Below are positions 33,301 through 42,053 of a DNA stretch of 56,161 nt, piece after piece (the stretch's first letter is position 1; every line of letters starts with the position of its first letter). The stretch is from Lachnospiraceae bacterium MC2017 (GTDB lineage: Bacteria > Bacillota > Clostridia > Lachnospirales > Lachnospiraceae): NCBI GenBank assembly GCA_000701625.1, contig JNJK01000030.1, positions 1 to 56,161 on the forward strand, read 5' to 3'. Below the pieces are notes generated by a model. That model was not told the DNA's origin. It made no database searches and saw only the letters and a program-made list of their open reading frames with translations. Both the position numbers and the translations under genes were made by a program.

Positions 33301-34609
33301 TAATTGTGTAATTTTTTATTGTTTTATCTTTCGAATAACAAACAACTCCGATTTCTTTATTATATGTCGATACCCACAAGTTATCTTTTGAGTCTCTTCT
33401 TAAGCAACGTATTCTTTCTCTTCCGACAAAATCGATGATCGGATCGTTCTCAACAACCTGCAGTTCAGGCAGATTTATTATCTTTATCCCGGAATCTGTT
33501 CCTATGTACAGATAATTGCCTATGCAGCAGCAGGAGGATGCTAATTCCGAATCCATGCCAACCCTTGAATTTACGTTTAGAAAATTGCTCGTAACAATTT
33601 TCATGAGTCCCTGTCTTGTAGAAGCGACCCATATATTTCCCTGATAGTCGGCGGTCAGCATTTCTATTCCATCATTCATCGGCAGATTAGGCAGTTCGAT
33701 AAACCTGTCTTTTCCATCTATATATCCGATCTTTTCAGATGATGCCAGCCATATCCTGTCACATGCAGAAATTATCCACTTCACAGAGTTAAGGCCATCA
33801 ACCTCGATTTTTTTTAACCTCCATTCAGGATTGCCAAAATCACCATAGTATAATTCTCCATCGCCGGTTCCAATATATATTTTTCCATCTTCATCACCCG
33901 GATAAATTGATGTGATCTTGGTGAACCCAAGTGCCTTACTGCGATAAAAAGATGATACGACTCCATTCTCTATCAAAAAAATGCATCCTGTTTTCGTATA
34001 TCCATATATTTTTCCGTCTTTAGTGGTGCACATTCTAAGCACACGCTCATTTCTAAGCCTTGAATCCCCTACCTGAGTGAATTTAAGGCTTTCGTCTGTA
34101 TAATATATGCCGTCGGTTGTCCCGACAAAGATCCTGCCATCGTTATCTTCCGCAAAAGACCGGATCGAAGCAGCCCGTAGTCCATCTCCATATCCAAAAT
34201 GTCTGTAATCATCCTGGTGCAGGTAAACCATCACACCATCACCATTTGTACCGACCCAAATCCTTCCCTTGCTGTCCTCAAACAGTATCCTTCCGCTTGT
34301 GAAACCATCCGCCGAATTAAATATTTCAAATGCGGATCCATCATAACGCATGATTCCGCTGTACGTTCCGACCCAGATATAACCATTTCTGTCAGAAATT
34401 ATATAATTCGCATCAATACTGTAGCCCACCAGATTATTGAGCATTATCGGTGCGTAGGTGGTATTCTCTATCTGCTTTGTAACTGCATATCCGCCGCCTC
34501 TGTCCGTTTTATTTGCCTTAAATTCTTTCGCTGATATATCTTTCGACAGGCAGCACAAAATAATTACAGCTAAAGCCAGGATTTTTACGATGAATTTAAT
34601 TCTATTCAT
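30389..34609 (-). CDS. Hybrid two-component sensor kinase with beta-propeller sensor, receiver and HPt domains
   Basis: 1,406 residues. A signal/anchor (FIVKILALAVIILCC) is followed by about 690 residues of two-component propeller repeats (YIWVGTYSGIMRYDGS, RIWVGTNGDGVMVY, RIFVGTTDGIYY and others) and a Y_Y_Y-like beta domain, all predicted outside. A membrane helix near residue 770 (IAIALLILTSVALLVWVIL) leads to the kinase: phosphoacceptor His821 in NMSHEIRTPINTIMG, N-box ILTNAVKYTE, and GTGLGLDISKRFAELM. Then a receiver with Asp1126 (LLDHMMPGMDG) and an HPt domain with His1273 (KVHALKSSARIIGA). A final helical tail of about 110 residues is unexplained. No DNA-binding domain is present, so another protein must take the phosphoryl group. 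Start chosen at ATG 34607-34609 after AAAGG; it follows the chemoreceptor by about 35 bp. Confidence 0.93.
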   Translation of the reverse strand: MNRIKFIVKILALAVIILCCLSKDISAKEFKANKTDRGGGYAVTKQIENTTYAPIMLNNLVGYSIDANYIISDRNGYIWVGTYSGIMRYDGSAFEIFNSADGFTSGRILFEDSKGRIWVGTNGDGVMVYLHQDDYRHFGYGDGLRAASIRSFAEDNDGRIFVGTTDGIYYTDESLKFTQVGDSRLRNERVLRMCTTKDGKIYGYTKTGCIFLIENGVVSSFYRSKALGFTKITSIYPGDEDGKIYIGTGDGELYYGDFGNPEWRLKKIEVDGLNSVKWIISACDRIWLASSEKIGYIDGKDRFIELPNLPMNDGIEMLTADYQGNIWVASTRQGLMKIVTSNFLNVNSRVGMDSELASSCCCIGNYLYIGTDSGIKIINLPELQVVENDPIIDFVGRERIRCLRRDSKDNLWVSTYNKEIGVVCYSKDKTIKNYTIKDGLPSTEVRNTYEAADGRILVGTSDGLAVISDNAVERVYSQRNGLTDPVLIAVGDGFDGEYYLGTDGGGIYVIKDKKVSKIGMEDGLTSMVIQRIGRDDKNGVVWVFTSNSVQYIKDGKVHNVSTIPFIGNFDMFHGDDDTLWLLSAFGLCRIHTEDALNDSIEEYREYTVNNGLTSTPIRNAYNDMADDGSLYISSADGVNRVNIYDYTDNNIFIKTGIKAIYCDDVALIQDKDGGYTIPPAVSRIRIEPSIMDYSLSDPLVHIELEGADDNGITSRRSADTALEYTKLNYGSYKLHIQILDNETRKVLQDDSYKIVKLPEFFELTSVKIAIALLILTSVALLVWVILRFTIIQRQYREIRVAKDEADRASTAKSRFLANMSHEIRTPINTIMGMNEIMLREDHENVPAAYYTTIVNYGLDIKNAAESLLGLINDILDISKIESGKMHLVEQEWATVDNLRAIVSMVRVRSSEKDLFFKVDIDEKLPRKLYGDVGKIKQIVLNILTNAVKYTEKGGFTLSVFVTKIENDVCSLRFSVKDTGIGVKEEDMTKIFNAYERLDEEKNSSIQGTGLGLDISKRFAELMEGDLWCESVYGEGSDFILTINQKIVDKEPIGVFTEHEDNVSGGPYVPKFISERARILVVDDNSMNLSVMRGLLKAMKVQVTTAESGEECLEILKKESFEIILLDHMMPGMDGLETLEKIREFLPEQIVFALTANVEPGGADFYVSKGFNGYLSKPVDTVKLEEALYNSLPKELIDEVCGDEEPKLQELPEEYSWLNDVDGISVEDGVRCSGGYDLFINSISMFYSTIEINTDVLEKAFEEGDYQLYTVKVHALKSSARIIGANELSKSAEALEMAGKKGDIDFIKANHRPLIDKYLWFKEALERIKNQKEDDDGKELIPEDELKEAYEALKEVIPQMDYDAVETILDEVMKYRLPEKDSEILGEIRKNIKLFDWEKLEEIINEI

Positions 34610-34644
34610 GATAAAACCTTTCAAAGCCCGGATCATATCTTTCG

Positions 34645-35904
34645 TTATAGTACCGCAATCTTTGCTATTTCATAGTCAAGGACTTCGACTGATTCCTCGG
34701 TCTTTTTAGCTTCATTTACAACATGTTCCGAGAGCTCACGGATACTGTCTACTCTTTCTGCTATCTGCGTCGTACCTTCGGCACCGTTCTGCGCTGCATC
34801 GCTTATCTCATCTAAGGATATGATTATGTCGGAAATCTGATCATTCAGTTTGTTCGTAGTATCGTTAACATCAGACACGAGACAATGCACATCCTCTATT
34901 TCCCGACCATATTCCTCCATGATCGTTCCAAAACTGTCCCGCATCTTTCCAACATCACTACTCACAAATTCCATGAGTCGTGCAGAATCATCCGCAAGCT
35001 GCTGAACAGAAACGCTGACAGCTCCGGTGACTTCCTGTATCTTTCCAACCGCAGCCTTACTCTGAGACGCGAGACTTCTGACCTCATTCGCAACTACCGC
35101 AAAGCCTTTTCCAGCCTCTCCTGCTCCCGCTGCCTCGATAGACGCATTGAGTGCCAGCACATTAGTTTTATTCGCTATAGCCATGATGGAGTTACTGAGC
35201 ACCTCAATCTCACGAACTACTTCTACATCTTTTAAGGCCTTTTTCAGACTTTCGTTTATCTCAGTCAAAAGCTGATCAACGTCGTTCCTGCGCTTATTAG
35301 TCTTTCTTTCTACTCTTCTGGACGCCTGTGAAATTTCTCTTACGCGTCTCTCACCATCTTCCGCACGTTTCGCCATTGCTTCGGTGGCTTCTCTTATATC
35401 CTCGGCAACATCCCTTATCTCAGCTGTTGATGCGGCGGTTTGCTGCATTCCGGCCGCCAACGTTTCCGTATGTTTCGATACGTCTTCTATATCTGAATTC
35501 AGCTTTTCCAAGGAATCATTTATACTAAAAACTACTTCTTCGATCCCTTCCGCATTCGTTTTTACATTACCGATAAGCACGCCTACTGCTTTCTTCATAT
35601 CATGCATGCTGGTTCCAAGCTGTCCGAATTCATCTGTTCTTTCACTCAGTGCTTTCGGTATATCCTCTGTGAAATTTCCGGTGCCCATCCGCTCTATGTA
35701 ATCGATGCTGAGCTGAAGGTATTTACTGATATTTTTAACAAGCTGCACACTAAGAACAGCCATTATGATAAACATAATGACTCCCACTGTAATAACCTGT
35801 ATTTCGTTATGATCAAATGCCGAAAGAATCGTAAGAACTATTACGTTTCCAGCAGAAAGAACCCCAAAGCAGACGAGTTTTGTCCGAATCCCGAATTTAT
35901 TCAT
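34645..35904 (-). CDS. Methyl-accepting chemotaxis-type receptor without a large sensor domain
   Basis: 419 residues. Two adjacent membrane helices ([19 protein letters not shown] and [19 protein letters not shown]) are separated by only about ten residues, so there is almost no periplasmic or extracellular sensor. A HAMP-like segment ([19 protein letters not shown]) follows, then a long coiled-coil signalling domain with the conserved hairpin tip [23 protein letters not shown] (cited in parts) and [13 protein letters not shown]. The start was set at ATG 35902-35904, following AAAGGA; the longer frame has no ribosome site. The hybrid kinase follows at once on the same strand, implying joint signalling. 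Confidence 0.9.
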   Translation of the reverse strand: MNKFGIRTKLVCFGVLSAGNVIVLTILSAFDHNEIQVITVGVIMFIIMAVLSVQLVKNISKYLQLSIDYIERMGTGNFTEDIPKALSERTDEFGQLGTSMHDMKKAVGVLIGNVKTNAEGIEEVVFSINDSLEKLNSDIEDVSKHTETLAAGMQQTAASTAEIRDVAEDIREATEAMAKRAEDGERRVREISQASRRVERKTNKRRNDVDQLLTEINESLKKALKDVEVVREIEVLSNSIMAIANKTNVLALNASIEAAGAGEAGKGFAVVANEVRSLASQSKAAVGKIQEVTGAVSVSVQQLADDSARLMEFVSSDVGKMRDSFGTIMEEYGREIEDVHCLVSDVNDTTNKLNDQISDIIISLDEISDAAQNGAEGTTQIAERVDSIRELSEHVVNEAKKTEESVEVLDYEIAKIAVL

Positions 35905-35970
35905 AAATAAAATCCTTTCGCTGTTACTGCCCCATTGCATCACAGCTAACATGATCTATTCTAATAATCC

Positions 35971-36008
35971 GAAAATAAACGCGCCCAGCCTATATAGGAT
36001 GGACGCGT
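35971..36008 (-). terminator. Terminator of glgP
   Basis: ACGCG (35979-35983) and CGCGT (36004-36008) close a stem with CCAGCCTA/TAGGATGG inside; on the minus strand TTTATTTTC follows. It separates glgP from the chemoreceptor gene. Confidence 0.75.
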
Positions 36009-36077
36009 ATGTCTTTACTATCTCTTCACCCTCACACCTGTATTATCGGATACATGGTGTAAAACTTTAGAGTTTCT

Positions 36078-38387
36078 TTATTTTTTAGCTGTTGTCTTTT
36101 TTTCAGTCGGCTTCCATACAGGAACCTTCCAGATGTCACGATTGTACTCTGCAATGGTTCTGTCGGATGAGAAGAAACCTGCGTTTGCGATGTTTACAAG
36201 CATCATCTTCTTCCACTTATCGCGGTCTTCGTAATCTGCAAAGATCTTGTCCTTTGCCTTGATGTAATCCTCAAGGTCAAGGAGGGTCATGAACCAGTCT
36301 TTATTTAAGAGTTCCTTATAGAGGCGCTCCAGATTTTCCTTATGACCTACCTTCAGACACTCAGGTCCTACGATGAAATCCACCGCTTCCTTGATGACCT
36401 TTGACTTCTTGTAGTAATCCTTTGATACATAATCAGCTTTCTCGTAGTGTTTGATAACTGTATCAGAATCTACTCCAAAGATGTAGATATTGTCATCACC
36501 AACGAGCTGATGGATCTCTACATTTGCTCCGTCATCTGTTCCGAGAGTTACAGCACCGTTAAGCATAAACTTCATGTTTGATGTTCCGGATGCTTCCTTG
36601 GATGCAAGTGAGATCTGCTCGGAAATATCGCATGCCGGGATAAGCTTTTCTGCATAGTCTACGTTATAATTTGTGACCATAACAACCTTGAGGTACGGAC
36701 TTACCTTCGGATCATTGTTGATGATCTTCTGCAGTACGAGAAGCAGATGGATTATATCTTTTGCGATCACATAAGCAGGTGCAGCCTTTGCTCCAAAGAT
36801 GCAGGTGATCGGACGCTTCGGAATCTTTCCTCCCTTGATCTCCAGATACTTATGGATGATATAAAGAGCATTCATCTGCTGTCTCTTGTACTCGTGGAGT
36901 CTCTTTACCTGGATATCAAAGATGGAGTTTTCGTCGAGCTCTACGCCTTCGCGTTCCTTAATTGCCTTTACGAGCTCTTTCTTCTTTCCTGCCTTGATGG
37001 AAAGGATCTCATTAAGAGCTTCTTCATTATCCTTGAACTCAAGGAGCTTCTTCAGCTCATCGGCATCCTTTCTGTATCCTGTACCGATCCACTTATCGAG
37101 GAAAGCTGCCAACGGACGGTCACACTCGAGAAGCCAGCGGCGGAATGTGATTCCGTTTGTCTTATTATTGAACTTATCAGGATAAATCTTGTAGAAACAG
37201 TTAAGCTCCGTATTTTTCAGGATATCTGTATGGATAGCAGCAACACCGTTTACAGAATATCCGTAGTGGATATCGATGTGAGCCATGTGTACTCTCTTAT
37301 CATCGTCGATGATCCATACCTTCGGATCCTTGTACTGCTTCTTTATGCGGTTAGCAAGCTCCTTGATGATAGGTACAAGTACCGGAACCACTTTTTCAAG
37401 GTAAGGAAGCGGCCACTTTTCAAGTGCTTCCGCAAGGATCGTATGGTTTGTGTACGCGCAGGTCTTGCTGACTACTGCGATCGCATCATCCATGGTGAAT
37501 TCTTCTTCCTGAGTAAGGATACGGATAAGCTCCGGAATTACCATTGTCGGATGTGTGTCATTGATCTGGATCGCTACATGCTTATCCATCTCATGGAGAT
37601 CAAATCCCTTGTCCTTCAGTTCCTGGATGATGAGCTGTGCGCCGTTTGATACCATGAAGTACTGCTGGTAAATACGGAGAAGATTTCCTGCTTCATCAGA
37701 GTCATCCGGATACAGGAAAAGTGTCAGGTTCTTTTCTATCTCAGTCTTATCAAAGTCGATGCCCTTCTTTACGATGGACTCGTCTACTGTCTCTACATCA
37801 AAGAGATGGAGCTTATTGATACCACCTTCATAACCTGTTACGTCGATGTCGTACATTCTGGACTGAACAGTTCTGTCACCAAATTTTACAGGGAATGTTA
37901 CATCTGTCTTCTGAAGCCAGGATTCCTTTTCGATCCAGGTGTCCTTCTCAGCGTTCTGCAGATAGTCACGGAATACCTGATGGAAAAGACCGTAGTGATA
38001 GTTGAGACCGATACCTGCTCCCGGGATACCAAGTGTCGCGATGGAATCCATAAAGCAGGCTGCAAGTCTTCCAAGTCCACCGTTTCCAAGTGACGGCTCA
38101 GGCTCTTCCTCCTCGATCTCTGTTAATGATTTTCCATTTTCCTTGAGTATCGCTTCCACCTCATCGTAAGCACCTACATTTATAAGATTATTGGATAAGA
38201 GCTTACCGATAAGAAACTCAGCAGAGATGTAATAGATCTTTCTGTCTCCGTCAATCTGAGGTCTCTCTTCCATCAGATCCTTTGTGAGCTGCATAACTAC
38301 GTGGTACAGTTCTGCCGTTGTACACTGCTTGATCGGGCGACCATAGAGTTTACGAGCAAGCTTGTCAAAATGTTCTGCGATAACCAT
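36078..38387 (-). CDS. glgP: Glycogen/alpha-glucan phosphorylase
   Basis: Releases glucose 1-phosphate from glycogen or maltodextrin. GT35 family, 769 residues, a usual bacterial length. Seen: [17 protein letters not shown] near residue 50, [19 protein letters not shown] near 95, GLNYHYGLF, and the PLP-binding site [15 protein letters not shown] with the Lys, followed by [19 protein letters not shown] is 9 bp before the ATG. A 14-bp perfect palindrome typical of LacI-family operators lies 127 bp upstream and the gene for a LacI-type protein lies behind it, suggesting local control by sugar supply. Confidence 0.96.
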   Translation of the reverse strand: MVIAEHFDKLARKLYGRPIKQCTTAELYHVVMQLTKDLMEERPQIDGDRKIYYISAEFLIGKLLSNNLINVGAYDEVEAILKENGKSLTEIEEEEPEPSLGNGGLGRLAACFMDSIATLGIPGAGIGLNYHYGLFHQVFRDYLQNAEKDTWIEKESWLQKTDVTFPVKFGDRTVQSRMYDIDVTGYEGGINKLHLFDVETVDESIVKKGIDFDKTEIEKNLTLFLYPDDSDEAGNLLRIYQQYFMVSNGAQLIIQELKDKGFDLHEMDKHVAIQINDTHPTMVIPELIRILTQEEEFTMDDAIAVVSKTCAYTNHTILAEALEKWPLPYLEKVVPVLVPIIKELANRIKKQYKDPKVWIIDDDKRVHMAHIDIHYGYSVNGVAAIHTDILKNTELNCFYKIYPDKFNNKTNGITFRRWLLECDRPLAAFLDKWIGTGYRKDADELKKLLEFKDNEEALNEILSIKAGKKKELVKAIKEREGVELDENSIFDIQVKRLHEYKRQQMNALYIIHKYLEIKGGKIPKRPITCIFGAKAAPAYVIAKDIIHLLLVLQKIINNDPKVSPYLKVVMVTNYNVDYAEKLIPACDISEQISLASKEASGTSNMKFMLNGAVTLGTDDGANVEIHQLVGDDNIYIFGVDSDTVIKHYEKADYVSKDYYKKSKVIKEAVDFIVGPECLKVGHKENLERLYKELLNKDWFMTLLDLEDYIKAKDKIFADYEDRDKWKKMMLVNIANAGFFSSDRTIAEYNRDIWKVPVWKPTEKKTTAKK

Positions 38388-38513
38388 AGATCAGATCCTC
38401 CTTCATAAACATCAGTTTCTATCTGACAAAATTTTGAACATTCCACTCTTAGGGAATAATTTAATGCATTCAACTGGTTTTCTTTTGTTTGTTGACTCCA
38501 TCAAGCTAACATA

Positions 38514-38527
38514 GGAAAACGTTTTCC
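38514..38527. promoter_or_regulatory. LacI-family operator palindrome upstream of glgP
   Basis: GGAAAACGTTTTCC is a perfect palindrome with a central CG, the form bound by LacI/GalR proteins such as MalR or CcpA. It lies between lacI-type gene and glgP. No firm -35/-10 pair could be assigned around it. Confidence 0.7.
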
Positions 38528-38599
38528 GCAATACATTTCCAAAAATAAATCAAAAACTGTGTATTTCTACTATCAGAAGGTTCATTTTTTTGTTTACTT

Positions 38600-39613
38600 T
38601 TATCTGATAATGTCCAGATATTCCATCCGTACCAGTGTGTGAGGCACTACTACCTTTTGTCCGCTTTCACCTTCCATGAGACGCTTTACTTCCAATACTG
38701 CCGTACGCGCTATCTGATAAAAGTCCTGCTGCACTGTGTTCATCTGTTTTCCGACGTATCCCATAAGTGTGATGCCGTCAAAGCCGCATACCGGATGGAA
38801 AACATCCAAATCTCTCAGCGCATTCATAGCACCGATCGCCATAAGGTCTGATGCGCACACAATAACATCTCTGTCTTTTCCTGCAGCGAGCGTAATGTCA
38901 CGTGCTTTCTTTTCAGAGTAGTCTCCGTAACGGACAGTAAGATTAAGATTTAACTCCTGCGCAAGCCGCCTCATACCTTTTGTCCTGTCAGCCGTCACAT
39001 AGCCGTTTCCGTTTCCTGCTATATACAGAACGCTCTGCGGACCATGATCTTCCGGAAGGTACTGTATATTATCTACGATGGTTTTCTGCGCTACATCGTA
39101 CTGTGCCTGTTCATGGTCTATACCGACGCATGACATTTTTTCTCCTACGAGAGGCACATCTACCAGCACCGCAGGGAATTCCTCACGCTCTATGAGATCA
39201 CGTATTTTTTTATCCTCTCTGGACATATTGAATACTATGAAGCCTGATATATTGAGGCTCATGAGATAGCGTATGATGTCATCTACGTCCATATTGTCCA
39301 GCATGGAGAAAAAGATGGTTACGGCTTCCAGATCCAGTTCTTTTATACAGTCCAGTGCACCAATAAGGTACTGCATAAATACCTGGTCGATAGCCGCTGT
39401 CTGCCTCTTTGGATCCATGAGGAGCGCTATACGCCCGGATTTCTTGCTGGATAATGCCGCCGCTATGGAATTTGGCACATAGTTCAGCTCTTTTATGGCC
39501 GCATGTACTTTTTCCTGAGTGGCTTCTGAAATATTGGGATAGTGATGAAGAACTTTAGATACGGTCGAGATTGCAACCCCCGCCCGTTCTGCAACATCTC
39601 GAATAGATACCAT
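38600..39613 (-). CDS. LacI-family transcriptional regulator
   Basis: 337 residues. N-terminal helix-turn-helix VSIRDVAERAGVAISTVSKV with the hinge AIKELNYVPNSIAAAL, followed by a periplasmic-binding-protein-like sensor domain (GRIALLMDP, NISGFIVFNMS, VCGFDGITLMGYVG) that should bind a sugar or sugar phosphate. Start at ATG 39611-39613 after AAAGGAC; the longer frame to 39712 lacks a ribosome site and runs into repeat remnants. It is 212 bp upstream of glgP, with the operator between them, so glgP is the best candidate target. Confidence 0.92.
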   Translation of the reverse strand: MVSIRDVAERAGVAISTVSKVLHHYPNISEATQEKVHAAIKELNYVPNSIAAALSSKKSGRIALLMDPKRQTAAIDQVFMQYLIGALDCIKELDLEAVTIFFSMLDNMDVDDIIRYLMSLNISGFIVFNMSREDKKIRDLIEREEFPAVLVDVPLVGEKMSCVGIDHEQAQYDVAQKTIVDNIQYLPEDHGPQSVLYIAGNGNGYVTADRTKGMRRLAQELNLNLTVRYGDYSEKKARDITLAAGKDRDVIVCASDLMAIGAMNALRDLDVFHPVCGFDGITLMGYVGKQMNTVQQDFYQIARTAVLEVKRLMEGESGQKVVVPHTLVRMEYLDIIR

Positions 39614-39899
39614 GTTTTTTTGTCCTTTTTTGTTTTTTATTGTTTTATCATGGTTGTGGCATCCCGCTCGTGCCAGCACGTATAAGTATTTCCTGAAACG
39701 CTCGGACTGCACAACATTATATTTATCGGCTGAAAGGCCGATAATATTAATACCAGGTCAATCTATGATATTATTATGATTATAGACCAAAAAATGTACG
39801 TCGTAGCAAAATCGAGACATTTTAATGTTCTTTATCAAGAACGCTGGAGCGAGCAAAGCGAGCAATCAGCCTGTACAAAACTATGAACTGCCAAAGTCA
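39614..39899. other. Gene-free region with remnants of the structured repeat and one hairpin
   Basis: On the minus strand 39676-39712 reads like the right end of the 195-bp repeat (GTCCGAGCGTTTCAGG, then a copy-C-like tail). On the plus strand GAGCAATCAGCC at 39860-39871 looks like a left end. Neither has its other half. TTATCGGC/GCCGATAA near 39723-39744 makes a further hairpin. I see no gene. Confidence 0.5.
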
Positions 39900-40100
39900 G
39901 TACGTGTGAACCGTATATTACCTTACGGAACAATAAGCCGGCAGCGCTTAGTGAACACGCTGTCCGAGTAGGAGATTTCTGTGTACTGTTTGAGATGCGG
40001 AGCATCGAGTTACACGGAAATCTCCGCGTTTACGCGGACAGTGCGTGAGCTTAGCGACTGTCCGAGCCGTGACGGAAGGTAATATACGGCTCGCACGTAC
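39900..40100 (+). repeat. Structured dispersed repeat, copy D
   Basis: A roughly 201-bp long hairpin. Outer arms share GTACGTG/CACGTAC and CCGTATATTACC/GGTAATATACGG, unrelated to copies B and C. Inside: CAATAAGCCGGC and TGTCCGAGCC, CGCT/AGCG, CACGC/GCGTG with TGTCC/GGACA, GGAGATTTC/GAAATCTCC and GATGC-GGA-GCATC. The right arm ends only 13 bp before the start codon of the metalloprotease gene, so it forms that gene's upstream region. Confidence 0.9.
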
Positions 40101-40113
40101 GTCACCGAAAGCC

Positions 40114-40911
40114 ATGACCAACAAAACATCAACCAAAACCGAACACCGCACTGTCAAAACGCCTGCCGGTTTCAAAATTACATATACCCTCTCGCGGAAG
40201 CAGGTAAAAAACGTAAATCTCCGCGTCAAAGCTGATGGAACTGTCCATGTTTCTGCATCACCGCAGATTTCGTTGTCTTTCATTGATGAATTTGTGCTGT
40301 CACGCGCAGATTTTATCATCGAAGCATTGGAACGCTTCAACACCAAAAATACACTCCATGCTCTGCCATCAGAATTTAACAGCGGTGATACCGTGCGGAT
40401 ACTCGGAATGAATATTCCGCTGCTCATCAGGCAGGACTCGAACGAAAACGTAACCCTTATTACCAAGGATTCTTCCGGAAAACCGGACACAGTAAATATA
40501 GCTGACCATAATTATTCCATCCCTTATCATGCTATCCTTTGCATATCACTGCGCAACCCTCTCCATACACAGAAAAAGCGCCAGCTCTTTCTAAAATGGA
40601 AAGCAGAACTGACGGAGACTATATTTAAAAAACTCATAACTGATGGTTATGAGGTATTTCAGCAGTTCAATGTACCTGAGCCCACTCTCAGAATCACGGA
40701 AATGAAATCAAGATGGGGCACCTGCAAACCATGCGATAAACTGATCACTCTGAACAGCCGGCTTATCGAGTATCCGATGCCGGCTATTAAGTATGTCGTG
40801 TGGCACGAATATAACCATTTTCTCCATATGGATCACTCACATGCTTTTCACGAATCACTGTCACACATAATGCCCGACTGGAAAACCCGAATGAATATGC
40901 TGCGGCATTAG
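40114..40911 (+). CDS. YgjP-like M48-type metallopeptidase
   Basis: A 265-residue protein of the YgjP/DUF45 group. Zinc-binding HExxH is present as WHEYNHFLHMDHSHAFHE near the C-terminus, with the third ligand His nearby; RWGTCKPCDKLITLNSRL upstream is the conserved family strand. The N-terminal half is beta-rich (YTLSRKQVKNVNLRVKADG). Substrate unknown. An insertion of about 40 residues relative to short family members is apparent in the middle. ATG 40114 has only a weak ribosome site (CGAAAG). The earlier GTG at 40045 lies within repeat copy D and is rejected. Confidence 0.85.
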   Translation: MTNKTSTKTEHRTVKTPAGFKITYTLSRKQVKNVNLRVKADGTVHVSASPQISLSFIDEFVLSRADFIIEALERFNTKNTLHALPSEFNSGDTVRILGMNIPLLIRQDSNENVTLITKDSSGKPDTVNIADHNYSIPYHAILCISLRNPLHTQKKRQLFLKWKAELTETIFKKLITDGYEVFQQFNVPEPTLRITEMKSRWGTCKPCDKLITLNSRLIEYPMPAIKYVVWHEYNHFLHMDHSHAFHESLSHIMPDWKTRMNMLRH

Positions 40912-40962
40912 GTGTTACTATAACCATCAGGTTAACAAAAGCTAACTTTATAAAAATTTTTC

Positions 40963-40991
40963 TTGTTTTGAGAAATGCAGACCGTTATACT
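40963..40991 (+). promoter_or_regulatory. Probable ddh promoter
   Basis: TTGTTT (40963-40968) and TATACT (40986-40991) are 17 bp apart, about 80 bp before the ddh start. Confidence 0.55.
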
Positions 40992-41069
40992 GTTTATCGT
41001 AATGTTTTTAACGAATTGCAGTAGAAAAGTTTTTATATGTCGGCAAAGGAGTCGATAAGAAAGGAAAAT

Positions 41070-42053
41070 ATGAGCATTAAGATCGGTATTCTCGGATATG
41101 GTAATCTTGGTCGTGGTGTTGAAAAGGCCATCGCCCTTAATGATGATCAGGAGCTCGTGGCAGTTTATTCCCGCCGTGATCCCTCATCTCTTAAAATTGA
41201 TACAGCAGGCGTACCTGTAAAGTCCGTAAAGGATCTCGAGACAGGAAAAGAGGACATCGACGTTCTCATCATCTGCGGCGGTTCTGCAACAGACCTTCCG
41301 GAGATGACACCGAAGTACGCTGCTCTTTACAATGTAGTTGATTCATTTGATACACACGCAAATATCCCGACTCACTTCGCAAATGTCGATAAGGCATCTA
41401 AAGAGGCTGGTAAGATCGGACTCATCTCCTGCGGTTGGGATCCGGGTATGTTCTCTCTGAATCGTGTATATTCCCACTCCGTTCTGCCAAATGGTAAGGA
41501 TTACACATTCTGGGGCAGAGGCGTGAGCCAGGGTCATTCCGATGCAATCCGCCGTATCCCGGGTGTAGTAGATGCGCGCCAGTACACAGTACCGGTTCCG
41601 GCTGCACTTGATAAGGTTAGAAGCGGAAGCAATCCTGAACTCACTACCAGGGAAAAGCACACAAGAGAGTGCTGGGTAGTTGCAGAGGAAGGCGCCGATA
41701 AGGACAAGATTACAGAAGCAATTAAGACTATGCCTAACTACTTCTCCGATTATGATACAACCGTAAACTTTATCTCTGAGGAAGAGCTCCAGGCTAATCA
41801 CGCTGGTCTGCCGCACGGCGGTTCTGTGATCTACACAGGCTCCACAGGCGATGGCTCCACAAAGCATGTCATCGAGTACAGCCTGAAGCTTGACTCCAAT
41901 CCGGAGTTCACAGGTTCCGTACTTGCAGCTTATGCTCGTGCAGTAGCACGTCTCAATGCTGAAGGTCAGACAGGCGCAAAGACAGTTCTCGATATCGCTC
42001 CTGCATACCTTTCCCCATTAAGCGGCGAGGAACTCAGAGCACATCTGCTGTAA
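41070..42053 (+). CDS. ddh: meso-Diaminopimelate dehydrogenase
   Basis: Reductively aminates tetrahydrodipicolinate to meso-diaminopimelate with NADPH in one step, for lysine and peptidoglycan synthesis. The 327 residues match the family length (about 326). The Rossmann motif is ILGYGNLGRGVEKAI at the N-terminus; other conserved parts include VDSFDTHANIPTHFANVD, GLISCGWDPGMFSLNRV and GRGVSQGHSDAIRRIPGV. The ATG at 41070 follows AAGGAAA; an ATG at 41037 in frame lacks a ribosome site. Its 3' end overlaps the convergent gene by 20 bp and its terminator lies inside that gene. Confidence 0.95.
   Translation: MSIKIGILGYGNLGRGVEKAIALNDDQELVAVYSRRDPSSLKIDTAGVPVKSVKDLETGKEDIDVLIICGGSATDLPEMTPKYAALYNVVDSFDTHANIPTHFANVDKASKEAGKIGLISCGWDPGMFSLNRVYSHSVLPNGKDYTFWGRGVSQGHSDAIRRIPGVVDARQYTVPVPAALDKVRSGSNPELTTREKHTRECWVVAEEGADKDKITEAIKTMPNYFSDYDTTVNFISEEELQANHAGLPHGGSVIYTGSTGDGSTKHVIEYSLKLDSNPEFTGSVLAAYARAVARLNAEGQTGAKTVLDIAPAYLSPLSGEELRAHLL

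Noticed and set aside
36747-37649. 300-codon open frame antisense to glgP
   Set aside because: Lies entirely within a complete glycogen phosphorylase gene; no start signals and no recognisable domain.
40045-40113. Longer N-terminus for the YgjP-like protein from GTG at 40045
   Set aside because: This stretch is the right half of structured repeat copy D; the family-like sequence begins after ATG 40114.
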